Below are positions 42,571 to 52,315 of a stretch of DNA of 64,000 nt, piece after piece (positions within the stretch are counted from its first letter, which is position 1; the number at the start of each line of letters is the position of its first letter). This DNA is from Hymenobacter mucosus. Its GTDB lineage: Bacteria; Bacteroidota; Bacteroidia; Cytophagales; Hymenobacteraceae. The notes under the pieces were generated by a model, which worked only from the letters and a program-made list of their open reading frames with translations, did not search any database and was not told where the DNA came from. A program made the position numbers and the translations under genes. The stretch is from NCBI RefSeq assembly GCF_900188255.1, contig NZ_FZNS01000012.1, positions 1-64,000 of the forward strand. Reading direction: 5' to 3'.

Positions 42571-44943
42571 CTACTGTACCGAGGGTGGTGGGGTCTTGGT
42601 GCCCCAGGTTTTGTTGGGCTGGGGGCCCATGGTAAACACCAGCCGGCCACCCTGCATCAGCTCGTCGCGGTAGAGCCAGCAGTTGGTCAGCGGCTTGCCG
42701 TTTAGCTCCGCTGCCTGCACATACATGTTTTCCTTGGCCGTGTTTCTAGCCTCAATCACCAGTTTTTTCTGGTTGCCAAGCAGGATGGTAGCCTTACTGA
42801 AGATAGGGCTGCCCAGCTCGATAATTGGTCGGGCATCGGTGAAGCCCTTCACGTCGAACAGCCCAAGGGCAGTGATGACGTACCAGGAACCTAGCTGGCC
42901 CTGGTCCTCATCCTGCCCGTAGCCGTAGCCGTGGATGGGCTCGGTACCGTAGAACTCGTCGCAAATCTGGCGGGTCCACTTCTGCGTGAGCCAGGGCTGA
43001 CCCGAGAAGTTGAACAGCCAACTGATATGCAAGCAAGGCTGATTGCCGTGGTTGTAGATGGCATTGACACCAGCGAAGGCATCTATCTCTTTGCCTCCCC
43101 CAAAGCCCGTTTTGGCCGAGGCCGTGAAGATGCTATCCAGGCGGCTGTTAAACTTATCACGCCCTAGGGCTGCAATCAGTCCGGCGGGGTTTTGGGGCAC
43201 GTAGAAGGTATATTGCATGGCGTTGCCTTCCTGAAAGCCGCGCCACGGCTCAAAGGGCTTGAAGTTGGCCGCAAAGGTCCCGTCGGCCAGCTTGGGCTGC
43301 ATGAGCTTGCTGCGCGGATTCAGAATAGCTTGCCAGCCGTTGGAAAGCTTAATGAGCTGCTCATAGTCGGCTTTCTTGCCCAGAGCTTTGGCCATTTGCG
43401 CGGCGGCAAAGGCGCTGTAGCTGTACTCCAGGGTGTGCGAGTTGGCGAAGTAGGCGCCCGTGGAATCGGTTTTATACCACACGCCCTGATCCTGCTTGTA
43501 GTTTTCCTTGAAGGGTACGTAGCCATACTGGGTGAAGGCCTTCACGTCCATCTTGCCCGAGCCAAAGGGGCGGTTGCGGTAGTTTAGCTCATTGGCGCGC
43601 ACGGCCTGGTAGGCTAGGTTTACGTCGTAGTTGCGAATGCCTACCTGGTAGGCGCCAGCCACGGCCAGCCCCACGAAATTGGTTCCTACCCCCGATATGT
43701 ACTCGCTGTTGGCTAGTCCGTCCCCAAACCAGCCTTTGTCGCGGTACACTTGCAGCTCCGTATTGACGTAGTTGCCGTACCACTCAGGGTAGGACAGTGC
43801 CCAGAGTTGGGTTAAATTCCAATAGCCGCCCCAGATGGCGTCGGTATTGATAAACTCGGGCCGAGGGCCTGGGCCGCTAGTTGCCAGCTGCCCTACTTGG
43901 CCCGCGTGCTTCGGGTAAGCGCCATTCACGTCGCTGGCAATGCCGCGCCCCAGCAGGGCGTGAAACAGGCCCGTGTAAAACTTGGTTTTGTTCTGCTCAT
44001 CGGGGCCCTCCACGGCAATTTTGCTCAATTCACGCTGCCAGGTGGCCTGGGCGGCGGCCCGGGCCTGGTCGAAAGTGAGGCTGCGAGCCTCGGCCAGTAG
44101 GTTGGCCTTGGCGTTGGCGATGGACGTGTACGAGAGGCCTACTTTCAGCTCTATTTTCTCCTGCGCCTTGGTTTTGTAGTTGAGAAACAACCCCGCGCCC
44201 TTGCCCGCGGCAGAGGTTATATTGGGTTGGGTACCCGCCGCAGTGAAAGCCCCCACGCCAGCCGGTGCCTTGCTGATTTCACCGTAAAAATACATGTTCA
44301 CCTTGCCGTTGGGGTCGTAGGTTTTCACGTATTTAGGGTAGGTACTCACAAAGCCTTCCACGTGCGTAGCGTCCACCATCCGCACGCGGGCATCGGTTAC
44401 CTCCCCGCTCTCACCCTGCGTGTTGCCGATATCAAGAATAAGGTGGGCCTGGTCGCTTTGGGGAAAGGTGTAGCGGTGAAAACCCACCCGCTTGGTAGCT
44501 GTCAGCTCGGCCGTAATACCGTAGTTGTCAAGCAGCACACGGTAGTAGCCGGGCTCGGCCACTTGGTTTTTACGGTCGAAGCGTGAGCGGTAGCCTGTGG
44601 CCGGACCCTCTAGGTCCCCGGGCTTTACGCGCAGCTCGCCGGTGGTGGGCATGAAGCTTACCCCACCCACTTGCCACTCGTGAAAGTGTACGAACCCCTC
44701 AATAGAATTCTGGCGAGTGTCGTAGCCCACGGCTTCCCAGCCGGAAGCATTGCCGTAGTGGCCGTTGGTCGAGGGTGCCAGCTTAGCCATCCCGTAGGGC
44801 ACGGCCGCCGGGGTGTAAAAAAACCACCGGCTGTGCGCCGTGCCAATATTCGGGTTCACGTACTTCAGCACGCTTTGGGCACTAGCGCCGCCCGCCGCCA
44901 GCAGCACCAAGGACCAGGTGCCGGCAGTGAAAGTCAATTTCAT
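42571..44943 (-). CDS. GH92 alpha-mannosidase, secreted
   Basis: The 790-residue protein has a signal peptide (cut after ASAQ) and the GH92 domain pair: an N-terminal beta-sandwich (about 25-270, with VNPNIGTAHSR opening) and a catalytic alpha-toroid (about 290-770). Recognised elements are DTRQNSIEGFVHFHEWQVGG, WNLTQLWALSYPEWY, WRGFQEGNAMQYTFYVPQ, LHISWLFNFSGQPWLTQ and GYGQDEDQGQLGSWYV. The last differs from the common D-x-G-x-x-S-A-W-Y-V, so it may belong to a subgroup with other linkage preference. GH92 enzymes are calcium-dependent exo-alpha-mannosidases. It is the last gene of the SusCDE-GH76-GH92 operon. Confidence 0.9.
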   Translation of the reverse strand: MKLTFTAGTWSLVLLAAGGASAQSVLKYVNPNIGTAHSRWFFYTPAAVPYGMAKLAPSTNGHYGNASGWEAVGYDTRQNSIEGFVHFHEWQVGGVSFMPTTGELRVKPGDLEGPATGYRSRFDRKNQVAEPGYYRVLLDNYGITAELTATKRVGFHRYTFPQSDQAHLILDIGNTQGESGEVTDARVRMVDATHVEGFVSTYPKYVKTYDPNGKVNMYFYGEISKAPAGVGAFTAAGTQPNITSAAGKGAGLFLNYKTKAQEKIELKVGLSYTSIANAKANLLAEARSLTFDQARAAAQATWQRELSKIAVEGPDEQNKTKFYTGLFHALLGRGIASDVNGAYPKHAGQVGQLATSGPGPRPEFINTDAIWGGYWNLTQLWALSYPEWYGNYVNTELQVYRDKGWFGDGLANSEYISGVGTNFVGLAVAGAYQVGIRNYDVNLAYQAVRANELNYRNRPFGSGKMDVKAFTQYGYVPFKENYKQDQGVWYKTDSTGAYFANSHTLEYSYSAFAAAQMAKALGKKADYEQLIKLSNGWQAILNPRSKLMQPKLADGTFAANFKPFEPWRGFQEGNAMQYTFYVPQNPAGLIAALGRDKFNSRLDSIFTASAKTGFGGGKEIDAFAGVNAIYNHGNQPCLHISWLFNFSGQPWLTQKWTRQICDEFYGTEPIHGYGYGQDEDQGQLGSWYVITALGLFDVKGFTDARPIIELGSPIFSKATILLGNQKKLVIEARNTAKENMYVQAAELNGKPLTNCWLYRDELMQGGRLVFTMGPQPNKTWGTKTPPPSVQ

Positions 44944-44978
44944 ACAAGAATTTTAAGAGTAGCAGGTGCGAGCAAAAT

Positions 44979-45011
44979 GCCCGCGCCCGGTCCCATTAGC
45001 CAGGCGCGGGC
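44979..45011 (-). terminator. Hairpin between the GH76 and GH92 genes
   Basis: A 9-bp GC stem (GCCCGCGCC with GGCGCGGGC) and a 15-base loop are followed on the minus strand by ATTTTGC. It would terminate part of the upstream operon transcript, lowering GH92 expression relative to the genes before it. Confidence 0.65.
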
Positions 45012-45072
45012 GAACCAGGCCGCATCCCACTGCTCAGCCCGGTCCTTTTGCCCTCAGAATCTATACTCGTGA

Positions 45073-46227
45073 CTACAGGAGCTGACGGGCCTGCAAGTCA
45101 GCCATCACTTCAAACATCATCACTCCACTGAGCTGGGCGGAACCGTCTACGGTGCCGCCGGGCTGGGTGGTCCAGCTGGTGTTGAACAGGTACTGGGGCC
45201 GGCGCGTACCCTGCTTGTACAGGCTCTCCCCATTAAACTTGAGAAAGGACACGTACCGGGCGCGGGTAGCAGCAGGTACGGCCGGCTCAGTGGCCAGCAG
45301 TGCTAAGTAGCGTACTAACACGCCCTTGAACAAGCCGCCGTCCCCGCCCCCCTCGTCGCGCAGAATACCTCCGGGCGAGAGCTGGCTGTCGTTGAGCACG
45401 TAGCCCGCCGTGCGGTTAGCATCGTCTAGGTAGGTAGTCTGCTGGGTCGCGCGGTACAGCTCCAGGCCGGCACCCAAGAACACGCCCTGGTTGTAACTAA
45501 AGCGCCATTCCTTGTCTATTTGCCCGTCGCCCTGGCGGTTGACTCCATCCCACACGGTTCCCGTAGTGGGGTCAACCAGGGTTTGCTTCTGCCACTCGTA
45601 AATCTTGATTGCCCAGGCCAGGTCGTCGGGGTTGCGGTCTAGTTGGTAGAGGCGGGCCGCCAGAATAGCCACCGGGGCATTGGCCGGGGTGTTCTTGTAG
45701 TTGAGCTGGGTTTTGCGCCAAGCTATGCCCCCGCCCTGCGTGGTGTTCCAGCCGGTCTTGAGGTCGGCCCAGAGCAGTGTGGCCGTGGCTTTATACGAGG
45801 GGTCCTTCGTGACCTGAAACGCGCGCAGATTAGCTAGGGCGTGCCAGGCCATGTCGTCGTAGAAAGTGTTGAGGTAAGTGTTGCCGTTCTGCTTTTTGGC
45901 GCCCTGCTGCAACTGCTGCATCCTGGTGGTGTAGTCCTGGGCCTTGGTGCGCTGGTAGGCATCAAGCAGCACGTCGAGGCCGTGGGCTTGCCACCAGTAG
46001 TTGAAGTCGGGTTTGCCGAGGTTGTTTTGCAGGTAATACTGGTTGGTGGGCGCCCAGAAGTACTGGTGAAGGGCCGCCTGAGCTGAGTCGGCGCGAGCAG
46101 CCCAGTTTGCCGCCGCCCCCCCCGGCCCCGGGGCTGGGGGCGTTATCATATCATCAACGGGCTCGTTGCAGGCGCTCAGGACCAACAAACCCAGCAGCAG
46201 GCGGGCAGGGCCTCGGAAGAACAGCAT
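45073..46227 (-). CDS. GH76 endo-alpha-1,6-mannanase, lipoprotein
   Basis: The 384-residue protein has a lipoprotein signal with lipobox LVLSAC (Cys20) and a (alpha/alpha)6 GH76 fold. The paired catalytic aspartates are in NTFYDDMAWHALANL (Asp124, Asp125), and other family elements include WWQAHGLDVLLDAY and GIAWRKTQLNYKNTPANAP. GH76 enzymes cut the alpha-1,6 backbone of yeast mannan internally. As a lipoprotein it would act at the cell surface and feed the SusC/D pair of its own operon. Confidence 0.9.
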   Translation of the reverse strand: MLFFRGPARLLLGLLVLSACNEPVDDMITPPAPGPGGAAANWAARADSAQAALHQYFWAPTNQYYLQNNLGKPDFNYWWQAHGLDVLLDAYQRTKAQDYTTRMQQLQQGAKKQNGNTYLNTFYDDMAWHALANLRAFQVTKDPSYKATATLLWADLKTGWNTTQGGGIAWRKTQLNYKNTPANAPVAILAARLYQLDRNPDDLAWAIKIYEWQKQTLVDPTTGTVWDGVNRQGDGQIDKEWRFSYNQGVFLGAGLELYRATQQTTYLDDANRTAGYVLNDSQLSPGGILRDEGGGDGGLFKGVLVRYLALLATEPAVPAATRARYVSFLKFNGESLYKQGTRRPQYLFNTSWTTQPGGTVDGSAQLSGVMMFEVMADLQARQLL

Positions 46228-46267
46228 ATCAGTCGAAGTAAAATCTTGGAAAAAGGTGATTAGCTCC

Positions 46268-47404
46268 CTACCGCACGGTGACTTGGTGGGTGTAAGCTGC
46301 GGGCTGCATCATGACTGTGATATCCACGTTCTTGCGGTCCGCCGCCGCCATAAATTTGTAGGTGTTGTTCCACTGGTCCTCGGCCACCGGAATAAGGGTG
46401 TAGTAGGCCGCGGCCGTCGTTGCGGTAGGGGCTACGTTGTCGGTGTTGGTGCTGCCGTACTGGCGGGCCGTAGTGGCGCCGGCCATATCCTTTTCGGAAA
46501 AGATGAACTTGTACCGCTCGTCGCGGCCCCAGCTGAACTGGAAGAACTCAATAGGAGTGTTTTCGATTTTCCACATTCCTTGGCCGATGTAAGGCAGGGT
46601 TACCGTAACCTTGTTTTGGGCCGAAACCCATAGGCCAACCGACTGAATTTCAGTTAGAATAGCCGAGCCGTTGTTGAAGTCAAGGGTAACGCGGTATACT
46701 GCCGGGGCGGTAGCGGGGCTGGTGGCGTTGTCGCCTTGCAGCAGCTTGTTGCCATTGATGTAGTAGGCGGTGGGCGTGCCCGTGGTCTGGTCTACGATTT
46801 TCACGTCGCCGGGCGAAAGCCGGGTGTACAGCTCAAACACGCCCGACGACACCCGCTTGAACGGCATGGCCTGACCGAGCGTAGTCCCCGCTTCCGTGCC
46901 AGCACCGGTGAGGTAGAGGTTGCCGGGAATGACGGAGAAGCCCGCGGGACGCTCCACCTGAATAGTGCGAGCAGTGGCGGCGCCTAGTACGTTCAGGCCC
47001 TTGGAGGCATTCACCATCCACTTCAGCTTGCCCTGGGCCTGGGAGGGAATACCGGCCAGGTTGGCAATCTTGTTGAGGTCCCCGTGGCTAAGCACCAGCT
47101 TGGTGTCCAGGCCGTTCGTGCCCGATACGGTGCTGTAAACGGGGGCGGAGAAGTCGCCCCCTTCCTTGTCAAACAGCACTTCGTAGAGTACTACCGTGCC
47201 GTCCGCCGCGCGGGCCTGGCCCCACTCGAAGGTAACGGCTGCGTTGGACGGCGGATCGAGTTTCACGGCGGCATTGTCGGCGGGCGAGATGTAGTTTTCT
47301 ACCGGCGTAATAGTGTCGTCGAGTTCCTTGTCATCATCATTGCAGCCCGTGAATAGGCTAACGAGTAGGAGCAGCAACAGCAGAGGGTGGGAATATTTTT
47401 TCAT
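46268..47404 (-). CDS. SusE-type surface glycan-binding lipoprotein
   Basis: The 378-residue product carries a lipoprotein signal ending LFTGC followed by NDDDKELDD, the acidic stretch of surface-exported Bacteroidota lipoproteins. A SusE domain follows (about residues 30-155, YEVLFDKEGGDFSAPVYST), then further immunoglobulin-like beta-sandwiches. It binds starch-like or, here, mannan oligosaccharides at the surface without catalysis. It is between SusD and GH76 in the operon with short gaps (about 40 bases each). Confidence 0.85.
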   Translation of the reverse strand: MKKYSHPLLLLLLLVSLFTGCNDDDKELDDTITPVENYISPADNAAVKLDPPSNAAVTFEWGQARAADGTVVLYEVLFDKEGGDFSAPVYSTVSGTNGLDTKLVLSHGDLNKIANLAGIPSQAQGKLKWMVNASKGLNVLGAATARTIQVERPAGFSVIPGNLYLTGAGTEAGTTLGQAMPFKRVSSGVFELYTRLSPGDVKIVDQTTGTPTAYYINGNKLLQGDNATSPATAPAVYRVTLDFNNGSAILTEIQSVGLWVSAQNKVTVTLPYIGQGMWKIENTPIEFFQFSWGRDERYKFIFSEKDMAGATTARQYGSTNTDNVAPTATTAAAYYTLIPVAEDQWNNTYKFMAAADRKNVDITVMMQPAAYTHQVTVR

Positions 47405-47445
47405 GGTTATAAGAGCGAGAAGGGATGCAGAAACGGAGAAATGAG

Positions 47446-49056
47446 CTACCAGCCAGGGTTTTGGCTGAGGTTGGGGTTGATGTCCCGCTCCCGCTGGGGC
47501 ACGGGCCAGAGGTAGTGCTTGGCGGGGTCAAACGTGCGTTGGTCAACCCGCAGGTAACCATTGTCCACGGATGGATTTCCGGCCTTGATGCCGTGGGCAA
47601 ACCCGTTGAGGGCGGTTTGGGCCGTGCGCCAGCGGCGCAAGTCAAAGATGCGCAGGCCTTCCATGGCCAGCTCAGTGCGCCGCTCGCGCCGCACCACGGC
47701 TTGCAGGCTGGCTTTGTCGCCTCCGGGAAAGGCTAGCGCGGCCGGGTCGGTGAAGCCAGCCCGGCGCCGCAGGGCCCCGATGGTGCGGTTCCACTCCCCG
47801 GCGCTCAGTTGATCCAGCTCATTCTTGGCCTCGGCGTGCATGAGCAGCACGTCGGCATACCGGATCAAGATCAGGTTGAGGCCCGAGTTCAAGTTGGCAT
47901 CGGCGGTTGGGTCGAAGTACTTGGCCGAGTAGTAACCCGTGGGGCTGGCATCGGCGCGGTCCACGGAGTTATCACCGGTACCCGGCAGAGTGCGGATAAG
48001 GATGCTTGAGCCATCCGGCCGCTGCCACCGGTACCCATCGTACACCAGTGTAGCCGAAAGGCGCGGGTCGCGGCCCACGTAGGGAGTGGTCTCATTGTAG
48101 CCCGAACCGGCCTCGGTAATGGCCTTGCCGTTAGCCATCACGTAGCTATCCACCAGTTCTTGGGTTGGGGCAATCGCGCAAATGAGCTTGCCCTCCGTGC
48201 GCGGAATGAAAAACCGCTGCTCGGAGTGCGTGCGGGAGGGAAACAGGTACTGCAGGTCCAGCATTACTTCGCTATTGCCTTCGTTGTTAGGCGAAAACAC
48301 GCCGGCGTAGCTCGCAAACAGACTGTAGGCACCGGCTTGGTTGTTCAAGAGCTGCTCCGTGATGGTCGCCACCTCGGCCCAGCGGCCTTCGTAAAGCAGC
48401 ACTCGGGCTTTCACGGCCAGGGCCGCTCCTTTGGTGAAGCGCCCCCGATCCTCGGCGGCGTAGGCCGTATTCAGGGGTAGGTCGGCGGCGGCGGCATCCA
48501 GCTCCTCAAGCACGAAGTTTAGCACCTCGGCCCGCGGGGTGCGCGCCACGCCCGCCGCCTCCGTAACGCTGATTTCTTCGGTAATCAGGGGCACATCGCC
48601 GTACCAGGTCAGAAGCTGAAAGTACTGGTAGGCGCGTAGCGCCCGGGCTTCCGCCTGGTAGCGAGCCTTCAGGCCAGCGTCCAGACTGGTAATCTTGTCG
48701 ATGTTGGCCAGCAGCTGATTGCACTTGCGGATGCCGCTGTAGTGGTAGCCCCACTCGTTGGTGATGCGCTGCTGGTTGGTGCCGTAGGCTCCCTCGGCGA
48801 TGTTGCGGGCATTCGAGCCGTTCACGTCGCTTTTGTTGTAGGCATTATCGGAGAGCACTTCGTTGAAGAAGAAGTACTCGGCGTTGTAAAGGTTTTCGTA
48901 GCAGGTAGCCAGCACGTTGGCCGCGTCGGTGGGCTGCTGCCAGAACGTGGCGTCAGTTGGGCGGTCGGTGGGCGGCAAGTCAAGCTTCTGACAGGCCGAG
49001 AAACCCAAGCCCAGCCCAAGCCCAAGCAGTATAGTATAGCGAAAATTGCGTTTCAT
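47446..49056 (-). CDS. SusD/RagB-family glycan-binding lipoprotein
   Basis: From the ATG at 49056 the product is 536 residues with a lipoprotein signal ending LGFSAC. The SusD fold is clear (DATFWQQPTDAANVLATCYENLYNAEYFF, YQAEARALRAYQYFQLLTWYGDVPLI) with the C-terminal YLWPVPQRERDINPNLSQNPGW. A longer frame to 49092 would start within the SusC gene tail and lacks a signal. It binds mannan oligosaccharides and closes the SusC barrel. The start is 19 bases after the SusC stop. Confidence 0.93.
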   Translation of the reverse strand: MKRNFRYTILLGLGLGLGFSACQKLDLPPTDRPTDATFWQQPTDAANVLATCYENLYNAEYFFFNEVLSDNAYNKSDVNGSNARNIAEGAYGTNQQRITNEWGYHYSGIRKCNQLLANIDKITSLDAGLKARYQAEARALRAYQYFQLLTWYGDVPLITEEISVTEAAGVARTPRAEVLNFVLEELDAAAADLPLNTAYAAEDRGRFTKGAALAVKARVLLYEGRWAEVATITEQLLNNQAGAYSLFASYAGVFSPNNEGNSEVMLDLQYLFPSRTHSEQRFFIPRTEGKLICAIAPTQELVDSYVMANGKAITEAGSGYNETTPYVGRDPRLSATLVYDGYRWQRPDGSSILIRTLPGTGDNSVDRADASPTGYYSAKYFDPTADANLNSGLNLILIRYADVLLMHAEAKNELDQLSAGEWNRTIGALRRRAGFTDPAALAFPGGDKASLQAVVRRERRTELAMEGLRIFDLRRWRTAQTALNGFAHGIKAGNPSVDNGYLRVDQRTFDPAKHYLWPVPQRERDINPNLSQNPGW

Positions 49057-49075
49057 CTGAGTGGGGAGATGGAAG

Positions 49076-52000
49076 TTAGAGGGAGATATCAAGCCCGAGG
49101 GTCATGACGCGCACGGCCGGATATACCCGGCCACTGCTGCCGCGGCCCCCACCGGTGCCCACACTCTCGCTGAACTCGGAGATTTCGGGGTCAAACCCAA
49201 TCTTCTTCAGGTGGCTCAGGGTAAAGAGGTCCTGGCCCGAAGCAAAAATGCGCAGCCGCTGAATGGCAGCCTTTTTGGTAAGCGTGGCGGGCAGGGTGTA
49301 GCCCAGCTGCACGTTCTTCAAGCGGGCGTAGGCGCCATTCTGCAGCCAGTAGTCCGACCCCTGGTTGTTGTTGGTTGAGGCCGTACCGATGGTCAGGCGG
49401 GGGTAGTCCCCATCGGGGTTGGTCGGCGTCCAGCGGTCTAGGTGCTGCTGGTACACGTTTTCCCAGTTGTTGTGGAAGGCCTCCACCCCTTCGCCCCGAA
49501 TGTAGAGGCTGCGCTTGCCCACGCCTTGCACGAACACCAGCAGGTCAAAGCCCTTATAATCGGCCGAGTACGTGGCCCCGAAGGTGTAGCGTGGAAACGG
49601 ATTGTCTAGAATAAAGCGGTCATCCTGGTTGATAACTCCATCGCCATTGCGGTCCACGTAGCGAATGTCGCCTGGGCGCACCGTACCGGGAGCCACGAAC
49701 GAGGGCTTGGGTCCGGCGTTGACTTCCTCAAGCGTCTGGTACAAGCCGGCCGTGCGGTAGCCGTAGTAGGAGTTGATGGGGAATCCTTCGCGGATGATGT
49801 TCGTGGCGTCGCCCCCCCGGATGGTTTCTACCCCCTTGGTATCAGTCACGGTATTGCGGCTATCCGCCGCATTAAGACTCAGGCTCTGGTTGAAGCCGCT
49901 TCCCGTGCGCATCCGGTAGGTAGCCGTTACTTCCCAGCCCTGGTTGCGCACCTTGGCCGCGTTCTGGGTGGGCGCGCCCGCCCCAAAGGTTGCGGCAACC
50001 GGCAAGTCGATGAGAATGTCGCTAGTGCGCTTGTCGAAGTAATCGACGCTGAAGGAGAGGGCGTTCTGGAAGAAGGCCAGGTCGAGGCCCACATTGCCCA
50101 TGGTGGCCGTTTCCCAGGTAATGTCGGCGTTGGAGGTGCTGAAGTAGGACCCGGATACGGGCGTGCCACCAAAGGAATACGTGCCCGGAGCCAAGCTTAC
50201 GGTGCTCAGGTAGCGGTACAGGCCAATGTTCTGGTTGCCTAGCTGCCCAAGGGAGCCGCGCACCTTCAAGTCGCTGAAAGTAGGCTGCAAGAAGCCCAGG
50301 AATGCCTCTTCCAAGGGACGCCAGCCAACTGATACCGACGGAAAAAAGCCCCAGCGCTTGTTGCTGGCAAACCGCGACGAGCCATCGTAGCGGAAGCTGC
50401 CTTCCACCAAGTATTTGCCGGCGAAGGCGTAGTTCAGGCGCCCGAATACCGAGTTAAGAGCCCACTGCTCCTGGTTGCCGTACGTGCCGTTGGCGTGGTA
50501 GCCCCCGCTGGGGTCGAATACGCCGGCGTAGGTCGTACCATTGTTCACCACTCCGAAGTCATTGCCGGGCACGTTGATGACGCGAACCCCCTGCCGGTCG
50601 TCGGTGAAGTGCTCAGTTGAATAGCCAACTAGCGCCTGCACGCCGTGCTTGTTAGCAAACGTCCGGTCGTAGTTGAGAACGGCCTGATAGTTCGTCAGCA
50701 GGGTGCGCTGGTTGCGCTTCTGCACCGAGTTGTTGCCGTCGCCCCCGGCTGTGGGCGAGCCATCCAGAGTTACGTACTGCAGGCTGCGGGTAAATTCGTC
50801 GAGCTGATAATTCCACAAATCTCCGCCTACCACGCCGCGTAGTTTCAACCCCTTCACCAGCTCCAGCTCGGCGTTGAGATTGGCGTAGCCATTGTCGTTG
50901 GAGTTGGTGCGTAGGCCGCCGTTCAGGAGACGATTTGCCGAGTTGCTGGTGGAGGTAGCCGGGGTTACGTAATTGCCCTGCTCATCCTGCACGGGGTAAA
51001 TAACCGGGATGCGGGCCGCGTCGCTGATAATCCACTGCGAGTCAAAAGCATGCTCGCGAGTGCCCACATGGGCGTAGGCGAAGATAGCCCCGACCTTGAG
51101 TCGGTCCGTTACCTGCGTAGTCAGATTCAGGCGGCTGTTCAGACGCTTAAATCCATAGTCGTCGCCGTAGAACAAGCTGTTCTGATCGACGTAGCCCAGG
51201 GAAAGCAAGTAGCGCGTCCGGCCCGAGCTGCCGCTGACGCTCAGGTTGTGGTTTTGCTGAAAAGCCTGCTTTTTGAGCACCTTGTTGAGATGCCACTCGT
51301 AGTCACCCTGCTCAGCAAAGTCGCGCATCTGCTGGGGAGAAAACTGCGGGGCCTGTCCGGAGTTAATTAAGGCTTCGTTTTTGAGTTGCATGAACTCCAG
51401 GCCCGTGACGGGCTTGCGTTGGAAGTTCGGGGCCTGCCAGCCCAGCACCGTGTTATAGCTGATAACGGGCTTCTGATTGAGTGTGCCCTGCTTCGTGGTC
51501 ACCAGCAGCACGCCATTGGCAGCGCGGGAGCCGTAGATGGCGGCCGAAGCAGCATCCTTGAGCACCGTGACGCTCTCAATATCATTGGGGTTCAAGGCGT
51601 TGAGCGAGCCCGGAATCCCATCCACAATGATGAGCGGGGAAGCATTACCCAAGGTGCCAACGCCCCGAATATTGATGTTGAGGCCGGCGCCTGGCTCGGC
51701 ACTGCTCTGCTGAATAGTTAAGTTGGGGGAAGAGCCTTGCAGGGCCTGGGCCACCGTAGTGACCGGGCGGTTTTCCAGGGTGGCCCCGCCCACCGTGTTG
51801 ATGGCCCCAGTCACGTTGGCCCGCTGCTGGGTGCCGTAGCCAACTACCACAACTTCCTGTAGGGCCTGCGTGTCGTCGGTGAGAGTTACGGAGAGTTGGC
51901 TGGTGGCCCCGGTTACGGGTACTTCTCGGCGGCTGTAGCCCACGAAGCTGAATACCAGCACACTATTTTCCGGCGCTTGCAGGGAGAAAGAGCCGTCGGA

Positions 52001-52249
52001 GTTGGTGCTGGTGCCTTGGGTGGTACCTTTCACCACCACCGTCACCCCGGGGAGGCCGGCTCCCTTACTATCCGTTACGCGGCCAGCTACGGTGACATCA
52101 GCCAGGACCGTTGATCGGGTAGGAACAGCTAGAGCCGGGGTGGGAGGGTTTTGCAAAGCCAGAGCCCAAGCCCCTTGGGCCTGGCTGGCGCCACTGGGTA
52201 CGGCGCCCAGCAGTGCTGCCAAACGCACGTAGCGAGTAAAGTTTGCCAT
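49076..52249 (-). CDS. SusC/RagA-family TonB-linked receptor of the mannan operon
   Basis: The ATG at 52249 gives a signal-like N-terminus (MANFTRYVRLAALLGAV) and about 1057 residues. Domains are a CarboxypepD_reg-like sandwich (about 45-130, GRVTDSKGAGLPGVTVVVKG), a plug (about 140-250, NIRGVGTLGNASPLIIVDGIPG, DIESVTVLKDAASAAIYGSRAANGVLLVT) and a beta-barrel. The SusC hallmark motifs are exact. It imports mannan oligosaccharides with its SusD partner. The alternative upstream start (52297) adds residues without a signal peptide. It is the first gene of a five-gene operon. Confidence 0.94.
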   Translation of the reverse strand: MANFTRYVRLAALLGAVPSGASQAQGAWALALQNPPTPALAVPTRSTVLADVTVAGRVTDSKGAGLPGVTVVVKGTTQGTSTNSDGSFSLQAPENSVLVFSFVGYSRREVPVTGATSQLSVTLTDDTQALQEVVVVGYGTQQRANVTGAINTVGGATLENRPVTTVAQALQGSSPNLTIQQSSAEPGAGLNINIRGVGTLGNASPLIIVDGIPGSLNALNPNDIESVTVLKDAASAAIYGSRAANGVLLVTTKQGTLNQKPVISYNTVLGWQAPNFQRKPVTGLEFMQLKNEALINSGQAPQFSPQQMRDFAEQGDYEWHLNKVLKKQAFQQNHNLSVSGSSGRTRYLLSLGYVDQNSLFYGDDYGFKRLNSRLNLTTQVTDRLKVGAIFAYAHVGTREHAFDSQWIISDAARIPVIYPVQDEQGNYVTPATSTSNSANRLLNGGLRTNSNDNGYANLNAELELVKGLKLRGVVGGDLWNYQLDEFTRSLQYVTLDGSPTAGGDGNNSVQKRNQRTLLTNYQAVLNYDRTFANKHGVQALVGYSTEHFTDDRQGVRVINVPGNDFGVVNNGTTYAGVFDPSGGYHANGTYGNQEQWALNSVFGRLNYAFAGKYLVEGSFRYDGSSRFASNKRWGFFPSVSVGWRPLEEAFLGFLQPTFSDLKVRGSLGQLGNQNIGLYRYLSTVSLAPGTYSFGGTPVSGSYFSTSNADITWETATMGNVGLDLAFFQNALSFSVDYFDKRTSDILIDLPVAATFGAGAPTQNAAKVRNQGWEVTATYRMRTGSGFNQSLSLNAADSRNTVTDTKGVETIRGGDATNIIREGFPINSYYGYRTAGLYQTLEEVNAGPKPSFVAPGTVRPGDIRYVDRNGDGVINQDDRFILDNPFPRYTFGATYSADYKGFDLLVFVQGVGKRSLYIRGEGVEAFHNNWENVYQQHLDRWTPTNPDGDYPRLTIGTASTNNNQGSDYWLQNGAYARLKNVQLGYTLPATLTKKAAIQRLRIFASGQDLFTLSHLKKIGFDPEISEFSESVGTGGGRGSSGRVYPAVRVMTLGLDISL

Positions 52250-52294
52250 ATGATGGGTGGGATAAATGGAGGAGATAGAGCAGGGGGAGTCATG

Positions 52295-52315
52295 CATCAG
52301 CCTTGGAGGCTGATG
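52295..52315 (-). promoter_or_regulatory. Perfect hairpin in the susC leader
   Basis: CATCAGCC at 52295-52302 and GGCTGATG at 52308-52315 pair perfectly around TTGGA, 46 bases before the SusC start on the minus strand. It would form a stable 5' UTR hairpin. Confidence 0.4.

Noticed and set aside
42402..42650. 82-codon minus-strand frame possibly from a transposase C-terminus
   Set aside because: Too short and generic to assign; it overlaps the 3' end of GH92.
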